A stretch of DNA of 64,000 bases from Cryptomeria japonica (lineage: Eukaryota > Streptophyta > Pinopsida > Cupressales > Cupressaceae): NCBI RefSeq assembly GCF_030272615.1, contig NC_081411.1, positions 835,068,136-835,132,135 on the forward strand. The letters are read 5' to 3'. Shown here piece by piece: positions 35,793 through 48,380 of this stretch (position 1 is the first letter of the stretch; each line of letters begins with the position of its first letter). The translations under genes were made by a program, and so were the position numbers. The notes beneath the pieces were generated by a model. It was given only the letters and a program-made list of their open reading frames with translations. It made no database searches and had not been told where the DNA came from.

Positions 35793-36955
35793 TGTAGCAT
35801 CCTAAATTGTACTCACCTACAACTTTGTCCTCACCTAGGCCTCACTTTGACATTCTGCTTTTTGAGTCCTAATTGCAATGGTTATTTTGCTCACACCACT
35901 TATATACCCTACATCCTCGCTATCTTCCCTGTCTTCCCTCCATTCTGGAGTCCTTATTTTTAGGACGAGGGCGTACCATGCCTTGGTCCTCTTAATCAAG
36001 CCTTAAATTGGGGCCTCATAATAGTCACCACAAATGAGCAAAACTTTGGATCCGTGACCTATTTTGGAAATTCAATTTTATTTTTGATAGACAAGTATAA
36101 AAGGAGGTCTACCCCGCTCATTTGAAACCTATTAAATCACCTAATTGAAATCAAGATCTCAATTACACTTTGACGAAATTAAATTCAAGTGAGCAAGCAA
36201 AAATTCATTCATTAAGCATTGGAGCAGAAGTGAAGTCAAGTTCAAGCATTGAAGATGGCATTCATGATCAATGTTTTAAGAAGACATCCTAAATGAAACC
36301 CTAAAATATTTGTGTGAGACAAACAAAACTTCATCAAGTTAAACATTTTTGTTTCAAGCATTACATTTTAGATTTAGTCTTTCCCTCAAAAGGAAAGTAC
36401 TTTATTACAGTATTTCATTACATTTGTTAATTCAATTTAATGGTTAATTCCAAAATTGAGGTTTGACGTAAGGCAAATCCCTATTCCTAAAATATTTTTT
36501 TTGTGTGCAAGAAATAGGTGCGGAGTTGTACTTGGTAATTTTGACAGTCGACAATGACGAACATGTTAAGCTTTCAATGGTGGAAAATTTGGAGGACTAG
36601 GGCAAATTTGTACTACTTGGTCATGGAAAATCAAACTGAACTTCTAAGAATAGGTTCAAGACATCTCCTTTTGCCCAAATCCAAGTTTTGTGGCTCAGTG
36701 GGATATTTGTAACCAACTATTTCTATCAGTTTACTTTAATAATTCATTGTTTTGCCCTAATTTCATAGTTATAGTACAAATTCAATGAATAAATAACAAT
36801 ACAAACCACTTGAATCCAATCAGAATCTCAGACCTTTCCTCATTGGTATTGAGCCTAGATCTATTGGGTTCAACCCTCTTTTAATGTAATTTGGTTAACT
36901 GAACTATTTAGTGGATTTACTTAGTGAAACCCTAGTTCCTAATTTTTCACCTACA
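35793..36955 (+). mobile_element. 5' LTR of truncated Ty3/gypsy element D
   Basis: Begins TGTAGCATCCTAAATTG, ends TTTTTCACCTACA, 1163 bp, with TATAAAAG at 36096-36103. It is followed by TTTTGGTGAACCCTACATC, in the position of a primer binding site (tRNA not assigned), and about 380 bp later by a gag start. No second LTR is found in the window, so the ends rest on TG/CA rules and context. Confidence 0.55.
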
Positions 36956-37337
36956 TTTTGGTGAACCCTACATCTTGCATGCCTAATTATGATTTATTGT
37001 CTCAAATCTGATTTTGTATGCATTTTGAAATTCAATTTTGCACTCATAATTGTTATTATCAACTGAATTTCACAAATTTAGAGGTTAAATTCACAAAAAC
37101 CCTAATTTATTATTCTAAAATTAACTTGTGGGTTGCATGTTTTTTAAAGTGTATTTTATAATATTATTATTATGACATGTTATGTTATGATTTAAAGGCA
37201 TTTATTGTTCAAAATTACAATTCAAGTTGTTTAATTAATTGGTTAATCAATCATTGTTATAACAAATTATATTGTTTAATCATAGTTTTCAATTTTGGCA
37301 TTCAAATTTCCCTCCTTTGTGCACGAGTTTTGTTACC

Positions 37338-38340
37338 ATGAGTCCTATATACAATATTCATGCGAGAAGAAGCTATAGTATTAAGGATTCCCAAGGTTTA
37401 ACCACTAAGGGTATGGAGTCTCAATTAGATCACTCATTCCATGAGAATGCTGGTGCTTCCTCTAGCCCAACAAACAACAACATTTATCCTCAATCTCCTC
37501 ATAATTCTCATGACGTGGATGAATCAGTAACCAGGGTTACTATTGACCAATTGGAGAAGATTGATGATGAATTTGGAAATCTTCAACAATGGATGAGTCA
37601 ACAATACCCATAAAGCGAGGTAATCCCTTTGCTTGAAAGATTAAAAAGAATGGTACAAAGTGATAAAATTGGTGTTGATTTATTGCACGATGTTTCTCAT
37701 ATTGTTTACAATAATATCATGCTTATCATAAGTTATGTTGAAGTGCTTGGTTACTTTCAACCCACTAGTCAAGTCAATCATTCCATTCTTATGTCTATAT
37801 CGTTGCCTAGTGTGCCTACATTTACATCTTGTATCATGGCTACTTCCACACAAAATGTTAATCCTACACATGTTAGTCATGGAGGCAATCCCATTAATCA
37901 ATATTCTTGGATACCTCCTTCCATGAGTCTTCTTCAATTTGTATCCCAATCATCTCCCATACCAACATACCATAATGTTCCACCTCCTTATTCTCAACCT
38001 CCACCTACATATAACAATTTTACTCTTCCATCACAAGACAACATGTTTGATTTCAATCCATCCATTTAATAAACCATCAATAATTTAGCCTAAACTATTA
38101 CATCCCTACAACAATAGTTGGTTGAAATATTACTTAATCTAAGTTCAATGTTCCCATATTTAATGTAGCAAGTCCATTATCTACTGAAGTTATCTATGCA
38201 ATTCCTCCTAAACATATGGAAGTCCCTCAATTGGAGTTGTATAATAAAAAAGGTCACCCCTTGACTCATGTGAAGGAATTTCAAACTTTCTCTACTGATT
38301 TTTCTCATGACCTACTGTTTCTCAAATCAACGGATCCCTA
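37338..38340 (+). pseudogene. Gag remnant of element D
   Basis: Starts MSPIYNIHARRSYSIKD at 37338. It reads through a Ser/Asn/Pro-rich leader with one stop at 37611 and a Pro/Tyr-rich segment (PPPYSQPPPTYNNF), then after stops and a frame change reaches MEVPQLELYNKKGHPLTHVK and FQTFSTDFSHDLL. The last part follows the plant gypsy Gag core pattern (P-x-x-x-YDGKGDP-like, H-x-x-x-F-x-x). Similarity ends abruptly near 38340, so the rest of gag and all of pol are missing. Confidence 0.6.
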
Positions 38341-39550
38341 AACCCTAAAGACTTAGCCACATTCCTATCCACAGGTCTAAGGTTGGATTTGGCCAACGAA
38401 CAAGACTCGACCGCCAAGGCTGCAGTCTCCTACACTTCTGGTTCTACAAGACCAAGGCGGGTAGACCTTAACAATGCCTCAGGATACTAAAATCATACAT
38501 GGGCTGACATTGTTATGTTATGCAGATGTCTCAATGAAAATATACCAAGGAAAGAAGAATAAACTTTTAGTTCTGGCTACAACCTTAGTTTATATCTTAT
38601 ATTCTTGCATTGAGACTAGTTTTCTAAACTAACCATTGCTCCTATTGCAGAAATATAAAAGGCGAAGTAAGAATGTGAAAGATAAACAAGGAATATAAAA
38701 GGTAAAATAAGAATGGTTCTGAAAAATTAAACTTGATCAGTGCCTGCCTAGGGTAAACAGAGTCCAACCCACATAATATCAACACTTTCTATGAAACACA
38801 TTCATTAAAAATTTGAACATATTATGACTTGCACAATTTGTTCTGAAAACCCTAATAGAATGACTAATATTTTCAATCAAACACACATTGCAGTAATCCT
38901 GAAAATAGACTTGAACTCTTTCATTAAAAGAGACCCATATCCAGATTACACATTCCTACTTGAAACCACAAAAATGATTTTCATTCCTTAATCTTTAAAA
39001 TATAATTTTACATCTCAAATGGACATATGTAGCAAGGAAATGTTCACCCTTCTCTGTATTCCTTTTGGCCTATATTACATACTACTTTGCAAAATTTTCA
39101 GAATCATGTCACAATGGCCTTGAATTCCCTTTTATAACAACAATGGAGCAAAACAAGCTTCAGGCCAATTGTGACACATGTCAAAATCTTGTTCGCTACT
39201 TTTTACAAAATGCTACACTATATCTTCAAGACATTCTTGACGTGTACTTCCTCAAAACTCATTAATTACAACCACCTGCAAAGATATCATATGGATCTTG
39301 CAGTCGCAACTTTGATAAATTTTGTTAGGTAGCCTCCTCTGCACTTGTACTAGTTGCAGAAATGGTCTAGATTTTGAAGTTGGAACAAGTGCATCTAGAT
39401 TGGTACGAAGTAGTTGGGCATTAATATCACCTTGCCAAAATTGCCAACCTACACATGGAAAGAAAAAAGGAAAAAATACCAAAATTGGTGCAACCTTTAT
39501 TACACATCCTCCTCAAGTTGATCTTCTTCTAAAGAATAATATTTTTTATG
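38341..39550. other. Unassigned stretch
   Basis: No gene recognised. It lies downstream of ORF B on the minus strand and may contain the 3' end of that element, but no polypurine tract or LTR ends were identified. Confidence 0.4.
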
Positions 39551-42500
39551 TCAAGCTTCAACTTCATTGGCTAGCCATACAAAGGACCTTAGGCTCTGTA
39601 TTCTAGTCATTGCATCCTTTTCTTTCAAAGATGGCATGGTAGCAGTTTCCAACACAAATTTGTAGTTGAGAGAATCCACATCGATGATCTTATCAAGGAT
39701 CATGTGGTAGGTGTTCTCCTGTTTAGGCTCATTTTCTAATGCATTCAAAACTGCATTAACTTTTAATGTGAAGTCCTTCCTCCATCTAGGAAGTACTTTT
39801 ACTTGGCCCTCATGCTTGTCAAAATTGTAGGGATGTCCCACTTTTGTAGGCCTTTGAATGACCCAATCTTTTCTCTCAAAGCTTTCCTCTCCTCCTCCAC
39901 GAGAAGAAGCTCTTTTAACAATAAATTATAATTCTTCCATGTAGCCCCCACAATTTGAGGTGCTTTAGGGTCATTCCTAATGGCTAAAAGAATTTTATTT
40001 AATTTTTGAACCTTTGGGAACCAAATAGTCCTAATAGGCTGAAAAATGAAAGAAAGTCATCAATTTGGTCACATAATTGTGACGCTAAAGAATAGGAGAC
40101 ATGAACCTCATTCAATCTGCCTAAGACCCTATTAGAGATCTGCAACACTGTTGACCTTATGATGTTCAAATAGTTCATTTCTGCATATTTTCTTATTTTT
40201 TGCATTTCTTCTTTCATCTTTTCCAACTCTTCGGGCTTGGGACCCACTAAAGATGTTGACTCCTTTTTAGCCAAATCATATTTTAAATTTGCATTTTCTA
40301 TTAAGAGTTGCCTATGATCAACATTGAGGGCCAAGTGTAAGGCCTTTAGACTTTCATGCTTCTTTTATTGTTCTTCCACAACTATCTTTGCAAAATGGGT
40401 TGCATGCATTGACACAGTGGCAGCCTCTGATGCAGTTGTGTCAACCAAAGTCCTTATGATTGCATCACCTATTTTATGTTCTACCCCCTACAAAACTACT
40501 GACTTATATGTGTTGGGGGTGAACTTTTGCCAAAAATCCCTAGAATTCAGTGTCTTCTTCTCTTATTTCTCTCTCCAATTTATTCAAATTCGCCCATTTC
40601 CTTCTTCTTTACAAGGCTTCTAGGGAGTGGCATTTCTAATTAGATCCTCCCTTTCATCAAATTGTTGAGTGAAACCCCTCACTCTTAGCTTATTTGCCCT
40701 TACATCATTTATATATTCCTTCGGGTCAGAATGCCTAGCTTGGCCAACCTTTAACCTATAATTATTCACAAGGAAATATTTCACTTTATCAAGGGTGTCA
40801 CACCCCACACTAAATTCATTATACTTTGTTACCTAGGGAAGGTGTTGTCCCTTCTTCTTTGTTCTTATTTGGTCCCTTTCTGACCACAACATTTGCCAAA
40901 TGAATTCAATGAATGCAAGTCTCAGAGAAACTGTAATGGGCAACATGTGAGGTGCATGATCGCACCCATATACCCTGACCAGTGTGCAATTATAATAAAA
41001 GAGGAAGTCCCCAAAATTGTGGGTGAAAGCACCCTCATGATATTCAACATTGTCTTCTTTAGCACTCCTGATCCTCAAGATCTTTATTATATCTTTTGGG
41101 AGCCTAGTTAATGTAACTCCCATCATCATGAGGACCCTGATAACAAAAAAATCAAAGAATGCCTTGTAATCAGAAACTTTGGACCCCTTGTCCCATATGT
41201 AAGTCCATCTCTGCACTAGTAAACTTGTATGTGTCCTTGGATCAAAAAGATTGACCTTCAAGGACTCCTCCCATCTAGTTCGGTTTTGATAAAGAATTAA
41301 GTGGCACAACAAAGAATAATGTTTGAATTTTAAACCCTCCTTAGGGTTCCTTGCTTTCAGTAGCCCCTCATGCAATTTGTCTTGAATGATCCCAACAAAA
41401 TCATATAATTCATTGGTGTCTGAGTGTTGGATCCTTATTTCCATCATCATGAAATCCATAGGCATAACTGTCAATCCACAATTCTCACCCAAAATTTGGC
41501 AGAGAGCATAGTAATTTTTAGTAAAGTAATCTTCAAAAAGGGTCAAATTGAAAGGCTCCCTCTCTGATTCCAAGAGACAACTTTTTCCTCCTTTGAACAA
41601 TTTCCTCAAGAAAAGAGGCAAAATCTTCCGTCTATAGAAATCCTTTTTGGCATAATATTATTTTATTATTCTATCTTTATTTATGCCTCTAAGGGCATTC
41701 CTATCCAAATTAAAACATTCTATTATGGCCTCTTTTGTAATATCGACTAATACATGGCCATCTACCCTTTTCACAGTTATGCTTTGAGGGTGATAGTTCT
41801 TGGCCAACTGTCTAATTAGCATGGGCTCAAAAAAATATTTGGGACCACTAGTTTTTTCCAAATTGAGCCTCCATGAATTTAACACTGGAATGGACTTGTC
41901 CATGTTTCCATAAAATTAGTAAAAGATGTCCCATCTCGGTCATTAGTATGGGCATCCCTACATCCAGATTCATTGTCATTGAATGCAGATTTAAGGTTCT
42001 CCTACATGGTTGAACCTTGGAACAACTCAATGAGGTCCTGATGAAGCCTCCTCCCCTCCCTCTTTTTCCTTTGTTCCATCTCCTCAATCTGCTCCTCCAC
42101 TTTCTTATAAATTTCCTTAGCTATTTTTGATGGGGCCAGTGGAACCGAGGCCTCTACAGATTGCTTAGATTGAGAAGGATCTTGATCCCCCTTTGTAGGA
42201 GTCTTCATGGTCTTATTGGGAGCCCTAGGTGTGGCTTTTTTGGCAATGGTTTTCCTTTTCTTAGGTTCAGAGGCCTCTCCCTATGGGTGTGACCCCTCAG
42301 CTAGTGGATTTTTAGTAGTGGAGGCCTCTACAGATATTTTTTGGCAAAGGAATTTATAGTCACTCCCCTTCTCTTTTGAGTGGGATTCCTGGCTTTCAAG
42401 GGAGGGCTTGGGTCATCAAATGACTCATCATTAGTTGAAACTACAACTGTATTAGATACCCTCTTTCTTTTAGCTTTAGGAGGGTTTTCTTTTTGTGGAG

Positions 42501-42698
42501 CACTTGGCTCTAGCTCAGAAGAAGCACGAGGTGTGGTTGTGAGGGTGGACACTACAGTAGCACTTTAGCAATATTTAGCATGGGGTGAATTGATATTAGC
42601 GGGATAGCATGGGTAATTTCAGGCACAAATGGTCTTGCTCCTGCTTGAGAAGCCTTCACAGTGGATGAGGAGGGAGTATTCTCAGCAGATGATGCCAT
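39551..42698 (-). pseudogene. ORF B: decayed ~1,049-codon ORF of the same family as ORFs A and C
   Basis: Starts MASSAENTPSSSTVKASQ (ATG at 42698) and ends SFVWLANEVEA. The N-terminal ~220 codons are Ser/Thr/Pro/Lys-rich with basic clusters. A 262-codon stretch (40833-41621) is still open. Shared with ORF A: VDITKEAIIECFNL against LAYLSKEAISEAFHL, and LVRVYGCDHAPHMLP against YIRVHGCPSPPYMLP. Shared with ORF C: TKEAI and GLKFKHYSLLCHLILYQN against KFKYGQLLVRLFFYF. The C-terminal third is helical with coiled-coil character (ELEKMKEEMQKIRKYAEMN). Multiple stops and several frame changes break it. No catalytic, zinc-finger or membrane motif is visible and the function is unknown. No LTRs were identified around it. 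Confidence 0.7.
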
Positions 42699-43204
42699 TA
42701 TGACACTCTAAAATAGGGTGATGCAACAAATTTACTAAAACAAACCCCTTCCCGCACTACTAGGGCATGAAATGCAAATCTTCTCCCTAGAACCCAAACC
42801 CACACACAATCACTACTCTTTCTCAAAATGCAAATGGAGGGCTTGAAATCGACTTACAAATTTATAAAAGCACAATTTGGTAGATTTGAACTATTGAAGG
42901 ATGCACTGGTTCACCTTTACTCGCTCTTCAATCGTTCTAGGATCACTTTAGTTGCTCTTCGAATGCTAGGTGCTTGAAAATGCACTCGAATTTTTCTTTT
43001 ATGGTACACAGATTGATCACCATTAATTCCTATGTGCATGGCATATTGGGTTGGTGGCTCTAAAATTAAAATTCAATCGTTGATGCATGGATAGATGGTT
43101 GAGATCATCCTTATATTTTCCTTTGATTTTTGACATGGAGCATATGATTCATCTTTAGTCACCCTTAATCAATACTGATATTCAAAAGCTTCGTCATCCT
43201 TTGA

Positions 43205-44450
43205 TTTTTATCCCTGCAAAATAGCAGGGAGCCCTATATCTCTCATCACTAGTTTCCCTGCATCACCTTTTAGGGTTTTTTTTTCCTCATGCGAGGAGAA
43301 TAAAGATTTACATCCCCATACATCTCGTTGTCTTGCGATGTATTTTTTTCGCTAAAGAGGACTTATCACCCTTTCAATATGCACTGAGCTTTGTCGCTAC
43401 ATAATAGTGGGGACAACTATTTCCCCATCTTCCTTTTACCCTATGTCACTCTTCACGGGCCTCCTTTATCCTTGCGGGGTAATAGTCACTTGTCATTTAC
43501 ATATTCCCTGTTGTCGAGTGAGTTGCTTTATTTATCCTTGCATAATTCCACTTTTCTCCCCTTTGTAGTCTTCCTTCTCCATTAGGTGAGGTATTGCGGG
43601 GAGTATTAAGTTCCCTAACCCTTTCCTCCCCACATTTCTTCCTTTCTTCATCTTTGATCCTCGTGGGATATGAATCTCCATTGATTTTCATTATCCCCGC
43701 TAGCCCGCACGAGCATTGCCCTTTAGCAAAGAACTCCTTGGCATTTTTCCTCTTTATTACTACGAGATGGCGAGGAGAACATACTTAGTCAGCATTTCTT
43801 TCCCCGCCTCGCCCTTCATTAGATCTTTTCAATCGTGTGGGGTAAGAACACCACTAACGCTTCGTTCTTGCCGCTACCCCGCACAGGGATCCTGCATCCT
43901 CCTTTTACTTTAACAGATAAATTTTTATGGTCTCATGGGATAGAAGGAACCACATAATCCCCTTTAGTCACTTAGCTCACAGCCTTCTATGTTTCCTTCT
44001 TCAACCTTTGTGGGGTAAGAATATATTCTACTCGACAAATTTTATCTCATCTTATAGTCATGCGAGGTAGTGGAGACACTTGTTCCTCACTTGTACTCTT
44101 AGCCCGTAGCTCTAATGAACACAACCTATGAGTCCTATGAGGTAAAATTCCTAATGCAATTCCTCAGTCCCTACTATCCCACAAGGTGCCTTGGTCACTT
44201 CACTTCCTTTAAAATTTCAACCAAATGATATCATGTGGGGTAAAAATTTTGCTTCAACTGGGTGACTTCTTATCCCACACGGGAAACTTTCAAAATATGA
44301 AGGTTGTGTGGGGTAAACTTTCCCTCTATCAACAACACTCCCCGCTATCTTGCGTGGCTCGCAACCATTATATGAGACCAATGCGGGGTAAGCCTCTTCA
44401 GTGCTCAAGGGTTGATCCCACTATCCCGCATGACCAAGGTGCTAGAGCCG
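43205..44450. repeat. Degenerate GC-word array upstream of ORF B
   Basis: In AT-rich DNA the word TGYGGGGTAA recurs (near 43474, 43596, 43835, 44009, 44061, 44137, 44234, 44308 and 44382). It is interspersed with its inverse, TATCCCRCA or CCCCGCAC (near 43693, 43874, 44175, 44271, 44423). A small perfect hairpin CCCTGC-AAAATA-GCAGGG starts the region near 43215. Spacing is irregular. No coding function is seen. Confidence 0.65.
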
Positions 44451-44584
44451 ACACTTAAGGAGATCAATTATGCACATGGAGGCTTATGAAGGGTAAGGGA
44501 ATTGTGACATAGGCAATCACTAGGGCATTGAGACTTAAAGCATTTTGATCCATGGGTATTGGTGGAACCTAAAATTACAAAAAA

Positions 44585-46800
44585 ATATTCTACAGGGAGT
44601 ATATCTTACCCAAGAATATTATTTGCAATGTGATTATATTTTGCATATAAATGATTTAAAAAATAAAATATATTTTTACAAAAGGGCAGGGAGAGGGAGT
44701 TGAACACTCAACCTCTCAACCCGACCTTCCTAACTACCCATACCTACCCTCCCCTTTTACCAATTGCTCTATTGTATTACTTGAAAATGTTTATTAGGGT
44801 AAATTACTATGGATAATAATTTGCAAATATTTCCACAAGATTTTAATTTATTAAAGTAATCTTGAAATGTGGAAATACATTTTGAAAGATGTGATTTAAA
44901 TAAATTATTTTTACCCTAAAACATTGGTAAAATATATATTAAGGTAAAATGCTATTTCATATAAATGGATCTTATTTTGAAAAATATTTCAAAGGTGTGA
45001 AATGTTTCAAATCACAAGTGGAGATAATAAAAAGCATTTGTTTATTTAAGTGGATTTTTAATCTTTTCATATGCACATTATTCGCCCTAGAGTTAATAAA
45101 TTGAATAATTTATATTAGGGTAAACCATTTTATCATGTAGTTAATGGTTTGGTTCGTTGCAACTATGCATCCCATGTGTTAAATTATTTCCAGCCAAATT
45201 GAGTTTGCCTTCAAGATGAAAATCTATTCTGGAATATTTGCCAAGGTAATGTATTTTTATCAAGCGGAGGTAGGTATGTTTTAATCATTTGCTTTTGATT
45301 TATTATTTTAAAGGTAAAATTAATTTCAAGAGGTTATTATGGAAAATTCTTTGTTACTTTGGAAATTATTCAAGTGAAAGTAAAAACACTCTCAAATCTT
45401 TAATATCCTTATTTGAATGTTTACTCAAGAAGTTTCCATTTACTTTTGGAGTTTTATGTTAATATCATATTTTATTAGAAACATTTTACCCTAAATGTTT
45501 TAATCATGTGTCTCTTTATGGGGAAAATATTATCAATGATTTTATTAAATATATCCCTATGAAATAGGAACATATGACCTATCAAGCTAGTTGATTTTTT
45601 TTTATGTTTTGTGCAGGATACTATAGGCAAAAATATATTTCTTGGGTGCATATTAACAGGAAGTATCCCTTACTCAAGAAATTTAATTTAATGTTTTGAT
45701 ATTATAATTTGATGATTTTCAGGAGCACCTTGGTAAAAGAAATCTTGTTTACAACATTTGATACGATAATAATAGTTTTCAATATTATCTTTTGAAATTA
45801 CCTTTTGAGAGGTTATAAAGGTATATATTTTATCACAAAGGAAGTTATATTTTATAAGTTCTTTTACCATGGTTAATTCTATAATTTGATGACCTAATAA
45901 ATTTTAGCATTTTGATATTATCATTTGATCATTTATATTTTTCACCCTAAGTGAATAAAATGGAACATGTATATATTAGGGTTGATTGTATGCAAGATCA
46001 AAGAATGATTATTATTATTTTGGAGAAAATATACTTTTACCATAAGTAAAATGATGAAAAACATTTATTTATTTAAGTGATCCTTCCATATACATATTAT
46101 TTTCACCCTAGGTAAATAATTTGAACATATTCATTAGGGTGAGTCATTTAATGCTTGATTGGTTTTTGCAAAGGTTACTTTATATGATATAATATTTCTG
46201 ACCCAAATTAAAGATTACCAAAAGGTGAGAAAGTATTGTAACATTATCGGAAGGGAAGTATTTTCTTTTACTTACTATACAAAATCTTTTACCTTATGTT
46301 ATTTAATGAAAACTATTATTGGAATAAGTATTTACAAGTGTTTAATACTTTGATTTAAGTGAATTATTGTAAATAAGTATTTTACATAGGGTAAAATGAT
46401 TATTGCCTAATCTAAAGTGGAATATATTTAATCTTTAATTAATAAGGGATTTGTTTGGTTTATTTTATGTGTAGGAGATATTGAATATTTATGGGAAGTA
46501 TTATCAAAGCAGAGGATAAAGGATGTATTATTAAAGCTTTATTTAGTGTGTATTTTAGGGATTCAAATGTAATTATCTCTGTAAACCAAAGGGTGTGTCC
46601 TTTGGAAAAACAACTGTCTGTAACTCCCTCCTATATGCGAAAGGGTGTGTCCTTTCACATATGTCTTTTGGATTAGGTATTTATAGGGAGTCTTTTTCAA
46701 TTAAAAAAGGGATCCAAAACAATTCACAATCGGTCAGGCTGCCAGTAGGGGCTATGGGATGTTTGTATTGGAGAAGTCTATAGGAATGGAAGTATCATTT
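44585..46800 (+). repeat. Divergent ~1.0-1.06-kb direct duplication, AT-rich
   Basis: ACAGGGAGTATATCTTACCC at 44591 pairs with ACAGGAAGTATCCCTTACTC at 45657. The segment at 45045-45150 (TTTATTTAAGTGG ... ATTAGGGTAAACC) pairs with 46062-46165 (TTTATTTAAGTGA ... ATTAGGGTGAGTC). The offsets of 1066 and about 1015 bp show indels. It may be the U3 of a long LTR interrupted by the Tat element at 46849. Confidence 0.5.
46586..46662 (+). repeat. Twin hairpins with identical GTGTGT loops
   Basis: Hairpin 1 at 46586-46605: CCAAAGG, loop GTGTGT, CCTTTGG. Hairpin 2 at 46633-46662: ATATG, bulge, GAAAGG, loop GTGTGT, CCTTTC, bulge, CATAT. The outer arms differ but are each self-complementary, while AAAGGGTGTGTCCTTT is shared. 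A TTTATAGGGAG motif follows at about 46680. Confidence 0.85.
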
Positions 46801-46848
46801 TGAGAAATCACTGTGTAATGGAGTATCTGTAAGTGTAGCTATTGTATG

Positions 46849-48292
46849 TGTAGACGTATAAAAATGACCATATTCCTAAATGAATATTTTATGTTCATTT
46901 CTCTATTTAATTAAATCTAATTTAATTGAATCACCCACATTCTTCTATTTAAATTAAGTAAATTACTCAATTTATTTAAATTAAATTCACTAGATTTCTT
47001 TTTACCATTTAATGAATAAATCATTTTATTCAATTAAATCCCTTCTATCCACTTTTAATTAAATTCAAATTTAATTAAATAGTTTATCCTAAATTGAATA
47101 AATCTAATTTATTTGATTTCCCCAATTACAACCAAATTGAATGAAATTCATTTTATTCAATTAAAATCCTATTATCCCTCCATCCACTTGCAAAATCCTA
47201 CATCTCCCACTTGTTTCCTAAACCCTATTCCTAACCCCCCTTCTAGACTCTTCTAATCACTTCTAAATTAACCTAACCCATCTTCTAAACTTTGTCACAT
47301 CCCTAAACAAAGGGAAGTCACTTCTCAAACCCTCAAAGTCTTCAATAACCATTAAAGGCTCCAAGTCTCCAACAACTTTCTCTTACAAACCATTAATGGT
47401 TAACTCAACCCTCTTACATGGTTAGAGACTTTTTGCCTAACTTAACCTCCATCCAACCCAAGGGTCTCCTCAAGCATTCATTGCTTTGACCATGGTTATC
47501 CCTTAATAATTTGCACAAGAGTTTATCCTTTAATAAAAGCTTTATCCAATGGGTAATCTTGGCTTAACCATAACCATTACCCCTAAGATAACCATGAGGT
47601 CTTCTCAGAAATTTAATGTCTCCAACCCCTTTTCTCAACCAATCTTATGTTGACATTTGTCACCATTTCATTGGTGCCAATTGCAAACATGGATTCCCAA
47701 CTTTCAAACTCAACCCTTGATTGAATCTTTCAATCCTGGCCATCCATTGCCCTATTTTTGCTATAAATAGAGCTCTCATCCCTCCATTTTGATCATCCAA
47801 GTTTGTAGTATCATACTTATGCTCAAATACATTCAAACTTTTATTTCATATATGCTCATCATTTAGCCTCTCTTTAAAATAGAAATTAATCTAATATGCA
47901 TTTTAGAGTATTTCTATTATCATTAGCTTAAATCATTAACTAATATAGCATGCTAGGATAGTTTGTTTACTAACCTTGTCATCTTATAATTAGTTTATTG
48001 CATTTCTAGAATCATGCATAGCTTAGGATGCATCTCACATTAAAATCAACAAAAGTATCCCTCATTCTTGCATTTGTCATCCCTAAACCATTTTGCTCAG
48101 TGATCTGAGAGCAAAAATGTTGGTTTGAGGGACCATGCAAGATAGAGAACCATGGAACCATCCTTGGGAAGCTGAATAATGCTTCATAACTCCATAGCTT
48201 GCACCAAGAAGTCCTATGGGTGTGTGAGCAAGGCTCCATAGAGCTCCATTTTTCGCATTTTGAGTTCTATCGACCCGCTTTTCCCGCATACA
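46849..48292 (+). mobile_element. 5' LTR of the Tat element
   Basis: 1444 bp from TGTAGACGTATAAAAATG to CCCGCATACA. The first part is rich in ATTTAATTAAAT-type words. Its first 216 bp recur at 63785-64000. Confidence 0.92.
47762..47769 (+). promoter_or_regulatory. TATA box of the Tat LTR
   Basis: TATAAATA in the context TTTTGCTATAAATAGAGCTC, a strong plant core promoter about 530 bp before the LTR end. Transcription of the genomic RNA would start near 47795. Confidence 0.8.
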
Positions 48293-48296
48293 TTTC

Positions 48297-48314
48297 TGGC
48301 GCCCACCGTGGGGC
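48297..48314 (+). promoter_or_regulatory. Primer binding site region of the Tat element
   Basis: TGGCGCCCACCGTGGGGC, four bases after the LTR end. This wording is usual just inside the 5' LTR of Tat-type elements. I do not assign the tRNA. Confidence 0.8.
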
Positions 48315-48380
48315 ATTACCCCATATATCAAATCATTTTTTTAATTTAACCCCTTATGTAGGTACGCGGGAAAAATGAAT

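Noticed and set aside
44790-46400. Interstitial telomere repeat (TTAGGG-like words)
   Set aside because: The words are TTAGGGTAAA-like, far apart and not tandem TTTAGGG units.
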